DNA of 38,512 nt, taken from positions 1 to 38,512 of the IMG/VR virus record IMGVR_UViG_3300032268_001152, one strand, 5' to 3'. This DNA comes from a virus. The translations under genes and the position numbers were made by a program. The notes below the pieces were generated by a model. The model searched no databases. It had not been told where the DNA came from and was given only the letters and a program-made list of their open reading frames with translations. Shown here in pieces: positions 33,901-38,512 of this stretch; positions within the stretch are counted from its first letter, which is position 1, and every line of letters begins with the position of its first letter.

Positions 33901-34550
33901 TGAGCCAGAATCAATTTTCTTGCACAACAACAGGATTTGAGTCCAGCAAGACAATTTTCAGGCCAGAAATTATCACATATTCAACCATAAATCCAAATTT
34001 TGATCAGTCATCTGACACGAATAAGATACGTGTGAGATCCTGGCAAAGCAGTAAAAATGTTGATCTTTACGGTGGACAACAGTCTCCAATGTATCAAATT
34101 CCTGAGGACGAGGATCCAACAGACGACACTCGTTTCTCAATAGAGATAAATGCCGTTCAGGCTCTCAATGAGGACATTATAAAGATATTCTCATCTCTTG
34201 ATGCATTCGACAACTATATCGGCAGGCCAGAGCTGCAATTCTCTGATGACTATCCAGATCTTCAGAACCTACGCGATGTTTACTTCAATCGTCTAGTGGG
34301 AAAAGTTAATTTTAGCACATTCTTTGAGTTCTTCAAGTGGTTTGACACAACAGTATCTCAAATAATTGAGGGACTCATTCCTAGAAAGACAAAATTTCTC
34401 GGTGTGAATTTCGTCGTAGAGTCTCATATGCTTGAAAGACCTAAGGTGAGATACAACACACACGATATTTACGTGGGTCCAAATGACAGACACGGATCAC
34501 TGGGGCTTCTTCTAGTTCAGCAGCTTTCAGGTGACCTCAAGAGGTACTGA
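30999..34550 (+). CDS. Large baseplate wedge protein, gp7-like, with two LamG-type lectin domains
   Basis: An 1183-residue protein. Residues ~175-325 form a LamG/concanavalin-like module (YDFQLHIPSG, then FQHICATYD, then GAIDELRVYHSARIE). It is followed by a helical region with YGFQLPEMFPNSSYEQFYN and, at ~571-598, LSDMVEILRAKGTIHSIKSL plus RDMGLNP, a helix typical of gpI/gp7-type wedge proteins. A second LamG-like module spans ~699-905 (WTYEATYKMTP to GGRILNMRFW). The C-terminus has FEFFKWFDTTVSQIIEGLIP. T4 gp7 has 1032 residues and lies after gp6. Built-in sugar-binding domains are not a feature of T4 gp7 and suggest an extra contact with host or virion glycans. Confidence 0.65.
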   Translation: MRKSGNTFAPGSSLFTPSIVRGLTGDQSALINVTAASLSGSTQNTTSSFRYDPPGSPIKSTQQISIDWSKFENHTFFNSAEAKVNTAFDVIINTYPFDGSKSELLSFFDGLTGFEKYVYDLFPKSRGFLHFSGSTGPQAGSYIKIIDSAGTSAPSISRNTSAKSVLDQGENPISYDFQLHIPSGTSQGNQVVIQRLRNSNFGITLALSQTLSTDHSGTLLMLVSSGSSFLSASMSISKGDFQHICATYDTTPGVNRIKLYRNSILKSTSTPLELGAFGYTASPFYIGSGSNHSAGTFGGPTSGIAFNQTLSGAIDELRVYHSARIEKEQNKFIKRSVFPDSNLKLYYKFNEPTGSYSTNTAVIDSSGNSLHTSVVNFNQSLRESRGLDVPVSYESVEESPVLFPAYSDVITLNQNLLSSASDYDTNNPNMITKLIPRHYLMEASIFEGFGQNSELGNITDPYSSTSNMPGGGKLGSSQIIASLLFIWAKYFDELKMHLDQFGKQRNVDPIEEGTIANTFLPYLAETYGFQLPEMFPNSSYEQFYNKTAVNTDSSITNNSLQYIQNQIWRRVLSDMVEILRAKGTIHSIKSLIRDMGLNPDSNFRFREFGGSRTGRLGDQRALKTSNLRSLDFSGSFSTNIPAYDSQGIPSNFPFFKSPGLVQGGPLKVSDSSLVVRTEPGYPYPGALPVFDRILTSGSWTYEATYKMTPSRTLGVTHPLTSSLVRFATSGTNVVPTHLDNTFLNLVAFSGSIEENLTGSLSLIFRDTWSATSAPKLVLPLTGVNIFDGDFWHISFGRERNDSFSSFTSSSWYLRAGKQVSGRLVEFYENSVLFNDSVPSSSTTGSILTTWSNQINMSGTMIHVGNQLVPSDPTLLGLSYNGSPNTSLDRSSFFGGRILNMRFWTKPMSIEETKAHVLNPTSLGVADAKKNFNFVKSVSGSWEKIRADIDFMQENVTSNTQGSLSIIDMSQNQFSCTTTGFESSKTIFRPEIITYSTINPNFDQSSDTNKIRVRSWQSSKNVDLYGGQQSPMYQIPEDEDPTDDTRFSIEINAVQALNEDIIKIFSSLDAFDNYIGRPELQFSDDYPDLQNLRDVYFNRLVGKVNFSTFFEFFKWFDTTVSQIIEGLIPRKTKFLGVNFVVESHMLERPKVRYNTHDIYVGPNDRHGSLGLLLVQQLSGDLKRY

Positions 34551-35656
34551 TGACAGAGTCAGCAAGAGCGCAGCAGGGTTTTAAAACAAAAGTAAGTTCT
34601 GCTACCATAGTGACACCCCAAGAATTTTCTGGGTCAAACACACTTGAGAAATATGATCAAGGTGTGTATGTCAATAGTGTGAATTCACTTTTCGGGCCTT
34701 CTGTTGTAAAGATGCGTCCCAACAATGATTTCCTCAAGGTGAAGGATGGTAGAACTGTTCAAATAACCGAAGGATCATTTGATGACACAGAGTCTCCAAC
34801 ATCTCTTGTCCTAAGTGGAAACTCTCTGAATGTGTATGAGAAATCATACATCTCAATGAATTTCTTTAGCAAGATGAGTCCAGGTGATGCAGCAACTGAG
34901 GGAACTAAACTGTCGGGTGCAAAAATAGCTCCCTCACATTATCTTCTGGATAATGACTTTGGTCAAGCAGATCTATATCAAGATGGAAAAGCATTTGAAG
35001 AGGCAGATTCAGCAATAGATCCTGTAAGAATTGTATCGACTGATCCTTACACAATTGTAATTCCATATGAATTAGTAAATACAACAGATGCTAGGCTCCT
35101 CGATGGTGTTATTGATACTTTCGATGTAAGAAAAGAAGTCGATAGATCAGCGATAGATGTTCCATTTAGAGCAAAAGGAACACGTGGCGATCTTGTAAAT
35201 TCCGATTCTTATAGGAGATCTTATCTCGTGTTAGACGAAGTGGAAGTATTTCAAGTTCGTCAAAATTCTGACTCAAAAGCAAATCCTATTAGAGGCACAG
35301 ATCCGTTTCTAGACTCAGAAGATCAGTTTGGCATAGCAGACTTCTTTGGCATTGAGATGACTGACACAATGACGGGACCAGTTTCAAGCATAGGCTATGT
35401 AAAGCCTCCAACACAGACACTCTCGCCTTTCAAAGACGCTTCAGATGTTGAGGATGTCATCAATAGTTTTCCAACAGGCACAGTGCCTGGTTCTTTAGAC
35501 TATGAAATGAGGGCTGCAGTCGCTGCTTTGGCAGGTAATACCGCACCCGGTCACTCATATTTGAGTAGAAATCACGTTTCACTTGCGCGCGGTTTTGATT
35601 ATGATAACTGTGAGTTTGGTATTGACTCACTCGCATACGGAGGACTCTTAAAGTAA
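34550..35656 (+). CDS. Baseplate-region structural protein, position of gp8
   Basis: A 368-residue protein, start overlapping the previous stop (TGATG). It is beta-rich with TATIVTPQEF-like strands, an acidic segment around VEVFQVRQNSD, and a Gly/Ser-rich C-terminus (SLARGFDYDNCEFGIDSLAY). The length and its place after the gp7-like gene match T4 gp8 (334 residues), but no diagnostic motif was recognised, so this is positional inference. Its stop codon shares a base with the next ATG (TAATG). Confidence 0.55.
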   Translation: MTESARAQQGFKTKVSSATIVTPQEFSGSNTLEKYDQGVYVNSVNSLFGPSVVKMRPNNDFLKVKDGRTVQITEGSFDDTESPTSLVLSGNSLNVYEKSYISMNFFSKMSPGDAATEGTKLSGAKIAPSHYLLDNDFGQADLYQDGKAFEEADSAIDPVRIVSTDPYTIVIPYELVNTTDARLLDGVIDTFDVRKEVDRSAIDVPFRAKGTRGDLVNSDSYRRSYLVLDEVEVFQVRQNSDSKANPIRGTDPFLDSEDQFGIADFFGIEMTDTMTGPVSSIGYVKPPTQTLSPFKDASDVEDVINSFPTGTVPGSLDYEMRAAVAALAGNTAPGHSYLSRNHVSLARGFDYDNCEFGIDSLAYGGLLK

Positions 35657-38512
35657 TGTCCGGATATCTCAACAATCCTCCCAGAACAATTCTGATAGAA
35701 TCAGATAATCGTCCAGGTAGTTATCCCACACTCACGTCACCTGTTGACGCAGCAAGATCATCTGAGTTCAACAAGCCTTTTCGGGACACTATCACAATGG
35801 AAACTCCCGTTGTGTATGGTCGATCCAGCGTCAATTTTTCTGATGTCCCAAGTAGCTCAGACTACATCCAGATTGTTAATGCCAACGGTGTGACTAATAA
35901 GTTTGTGTTCAGCAATGCACCTTCAGCATTTGTAATTTCATCAAACACATACACAGTAGACATGAGAGGCGTGAGATCATCTGTAGGCAATGCAGAGCTG
36001 GGTCTCAATGCAAAACAGGTATCAATTAATAACGCAGCGAGAAGGTTCATCACTGCAGTCAATCTTGCAACTGGATCATTTATTACCGCGGCACCTGGAA
36101 CAAGAACAAGTGATGTAATTCTAACGCAGAATATTCCAGGCACAGCTGGAAACACATCGAGCACATCAAGCACAGTTAAAATTACTGTTTCTGATTTCAC
36201 CGGTGGGCGAGACACGCATGTGAGGTATCCATACGGAGTTCACGTATCCGACGGCAATGCTTCGATGTCTGAAGTAGTCAGGCGTGTCATTTCCACATCA
36301 AGATCAGGAACACTTGATGTACCGACATCCGGAGATGCGCGATTAGTCGAGGGTTACGCCGAACAGCACGGTTTTGGTTCTTTCTCTCCTTTCGATGAGA
36401 GCAATTCACATCAGACGTTTGGAATATCAGGCGTTCGAAGAGATTCCAATTCTTATTCATCTAAAGCATATGGAACTCAAACAGAAAATTATGATCAATT
36501 TTTAACTCGAGGATCAATTTCTGGAAGCCTTGATGAGTCGCTGCGAGTCAAGGACAAGATTGTAATTGACTTGACTCCTGTTGAAAAAACAACAATTGCT
36601 TCTAAAGACTCTCCCGGAGAAAATTTTCCGATGGCATATTTTAATTTCCAGACAAAGAAATGGGAAAGAATAGGCTTTGGAATTGATCCAACCACAGCAG
36701 GAGGTGGCACTTCAATACAGGATGAGCTGGATTCAAATTATACAGGATTTGGATTAGGTGCTTTTAGCTTTGATATGCCGACGTCTGATTTTTCTAAGAT
36801 ATCAATAATTGATCCTAATATTGCATCTACTTTTACAGGAGAAAAAAGATTAATCCTTCAGCCAGGATGGTCGACACCCACGGACATATTTGGGTTTCCA
36901 TTTCATCCAAAGTATCATGCGACATCTTCACAGGTTCTCGATACATCTACACTAATTGATAGACCGTTTATTCTTGAAAAAATAGTGTATGAATTCTCAG
37001 GTTCATCTGAGAATGCTGACTACATTCAATCTCAAGGATTTGGCAAGGGTGTATCTCATATTGGTGTTATTGGTTCAATAAGTGGTACCCTTTTTAACGG
37101 TGCCACTTTTTTCATTCTTAATCAGCGAAAAGCAAAGACCGATCAAAATTCATCATACACTAATTTTTATTATGAATATGGTGAGGGAGGTATAGGTCCA
37201 TATGATCCTCCAACAGTTAGTAATAATTTTAAGAGAGGTTATTATGAATCAGGCGGTATTCCACAAAATCGATCTTTATCGACTGGAGCATCAAATAATT
37301 ACGTAGATTCAATTAGAGACCTTGTAACATTTGCAAGAGTTGGTACAGTTTGGCCGACTTACGATCAAGAAGTCGTTGAAACTTTAGAAGAAGGATTTCC
37401 TCATCCTGCACAATTCATGGATCTTGCTGTTGTGGTTCCTGCATCTGGAACTCTTGATGGCCATTATACTGTATCTTCTAATGTAAAAACATCTACTAAT
37501 ATTCCTGCTACAGCTGTATGGGAATTTATAAGTCAAAGTGCAGGCAGTGCAATATCAGCATATGTCACGAGAGACTCATCTACAAGAAATGCTATTGATA
37601 TTCCGACAGGCAGATCAATTACAAGTGAGTTTTGTGGTCCTGAAATTACATTTGTTGCAGAATCTAATTTAGGAAATCCCACAAATAGAATAAATTACGG
37701 TATAAAAATAGATAATTTTGCTTCACCCTACTTGTTAATGCCAGGAGATAAACTTATTTTTGGCTGGCAATCATTAGTTGGTCTGGGAGGTACTTCATAC
37801 AACGGCCCTTATTTCTCTATAGGAACAGACTCTGGAAAGCTAATTCTCTACGGCTCTTACCTACGAGATGACAAGCCAGTACACAACATCTACAAGGATC
37901 AATTAAACTCTGACGCTGCACACGAGACAGTACCGCCAGGTCCATCTGCGCTTGATAGATTTGAGACAGAACCTCAGATGACATTCTCTGGAAGCATGAG
38001 GGAAGAGCACATCACTGGTACAATGTTGACCAGAAACAGTGATGGCTCTCTATCAGTCACAAATGTAAATGATTTCACTATAGGAGGTGTGAGATCTGTG
38101 AGCGCTCGAGTGAGCAATGGTAATGTGAGACAGCGTTGGTCATTTTTTAGAAATACAAGACTTGTTGATTCTGAAGAGCAGTACTATGATTCAATGCAGC
38201 CAAATCCTTTGGATGTGCTATTTCCAGACACTAGTGTGAAAGCGTATGCAACAAATACAGCTAGTTATATACTTTTAATGCTTCCTGATGAAACATATAA
38301 AATAAACGCTTCAGCACCAAATCTTGAAAATGCTATAAACACATACAGCAATAGAAGTTTTCTATTAGGTTATCCATTTTCACAAAACTTATCATCGATT
38401 CCTAGGGTAAAGAAAATAAATACAACTGTCTTTACTGGGAAACTTGTTCCATCATTTTTTGTAGATGCTTCTGATAATGTCACTTTTGGAAATACCGTTT
38501 TAAAAACGGGAC
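35656..38512 (+). CDS. Very large structural protein, 3' end outside window (at least 952 codons)
   Basis: The frame opens at ATG 35656, overlapping the previous stop by one base (TAATG), and shows no stop codon to the end of the window. The visible 952 residues start SGYLNNPPRTILIESDNRPG and are Ser/Thr/Gly/Asn-rich with regular beta strands, few cysteines and no membrane segment or signal peptide. Segments such as FQTKKWERIGFGID and KLIFGWQSLVGLGG look like beta-sandwich strands. The gene continues the baseplate cluster, so a large baseplate or tail-fibre-attachment protein is likely. No family is recognised and the C-terminal part is unseen. Confidence 0.75.
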   Translation, partial: MSGYLNNPPRTILIESDNRPGSYPTLTSPVDAARSSEFNKPFRDTITMETPVVYGRSSVNFSDVPSSSDYIQIVNANGVTNKFVFSNAPSAFVISSNTYTVDMRGVRSSVGNAELGLNAKQVSINNAARRFITAVNLATGSFITAAPGTRTSDVILTQNIPGTAGNTSSTSSTVKITVSDFTGGRDTHVRYPYGVHVSDGNASMSEVVRRVISTSRSGTLDVPTSGDARLVEGYAEQHGFGSFSPFDESNSHQTFGISGVRRDSNSYSSKAYGTQTENYDQFLTRGSISGSLDESLRVKDKIVIDLTPVEKTTIASKDSPGENFPMAYFNFQTKKWERIGFGIDPTTAGGGTSIQDELDSNYTGFGLGAFSFDMPTSDFSKISIIDPNIASTFTGEKRLILQPGWSTPTDIFGFPFHPKYHATSSQVLDTSTLIDRPFILEKIVYEFSGSSENADYIQSQGFGKGVSHIGVIGSISGTLFNGATFFILNQRKAKTDQNSSYTNFYYEYGEGGIGPYDPPTVSNNFKRGYYESGGIPQNRSLSTGASNNYVDSIRDLVTFARVGTVWPTYDQEVVETLEEGFPHPAQFMDLAVVVPASGTLDGHYTVSSNVKTSTNIPATAVWEFISQSAGSAISAYVTRDSSTRNAIDIPTGRSITSEFCGPEITFVAESNLGNPTNRINYGIKIDNFASPYLLMPGDKLIFGWQSLVGLGGTSYNGPYFSIGTDSGKLILYGSYLRDDKPVHNIYKDQLNSDAAHETVPPGPSALDRFETEPQMTFSGSMREEHITGTMLTRNSDGSLSVTNVNDFTIGGVRSVSARVSNGNVRQRWSFFRNTRLVDSEEQYYDSMQPNPLDVLFPDTSVKAYATNTASYILLMLPDETYKINASAPNLENAINTYSNRSFLLGYPFSQNLSSIPRVKKINTTVFTGKLVPSFFVDASDNVTFGNTVLKTG

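Overview
The window looks like part of the genome of a large, T4-related contractile-tailed phage (myovirus), probably from a marine or aquatic bacterium. The case rests on recognisable T4-type baseplate genes (a gp25-like protein followed by a gp6-like protein, then very large structural ORFs), a phage-type sigma-factor-like gene, and genes packed with 1-17 bp start/stop overlaps. No host housekeeping genes, rRNA, tRNA, CRISPR or transposase genes were seen. The host and exact phage group cannot be set from sequence reading alone.

Layout. (1) 2-1666 (+): the 3' part of a tail-fibre gene whose shaft is 21 copies of an 18-residue repeat, closed by a strong intrinsic terminator. (2) 1769-2371 (-): two small lectin-like receptor-binding module genes convergent with the fibre, with a candidate extended -10 promoter. 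(3) 2372-2611: a divergent intergenic region. (4) 2612-20272 (+): an unbroken run of 20 genes for glycan synthesis. It holds at least nine glycosyltransferases, a NeuB-like nonulosonate synthase, a NeuA-like CMP-sugar synthetase, a UDP-sugar dehydrogenase, an NAD-dependent sugar epimerase, a 2-hydroxyacid dehydrogenase, a Gfo/Idh/MocA oxidoreductase, a polysaccharide-deacetylase-like protein, a phytanoyl-CoA-hydroxylase-like oxygenase and up to three methyltransferases. (5) 20295-21187: a strong sigma70-like promoter embedded in a perfect 9-bp inverted repeat, followed by a Cas4/RecB-like nuclease with a four-cysteine Fe-S signature. (6) 21242-23649: two more glycosyltransferases. (7) 23651-25069: a small membrane protein, a gp55-like sigma factor and a possible small terminase. 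(8) 25071-38512: baseplate genes, with the last ORF running off the window end.

How it may work together (inference): the island can activate an acidic nonulosonate (CMP-linked) and oxidise or epimerise UDP-sugars. Its deacetylase, oxygenase and methyltransferases could tailor sugars, and its many transferases could assemble them. No flippase, polymerase, ligase or membrane-bound priming transferase is present in the window, which favours a cytoplasmic acceptor such as virion proteins, or modification of host-made precursors, over a complete exported polysaccharide pathway. The island's middle (about 6-18.5 kb) is visibly richer in A+T than the flanking structural genes, consistent with modular acquisition.
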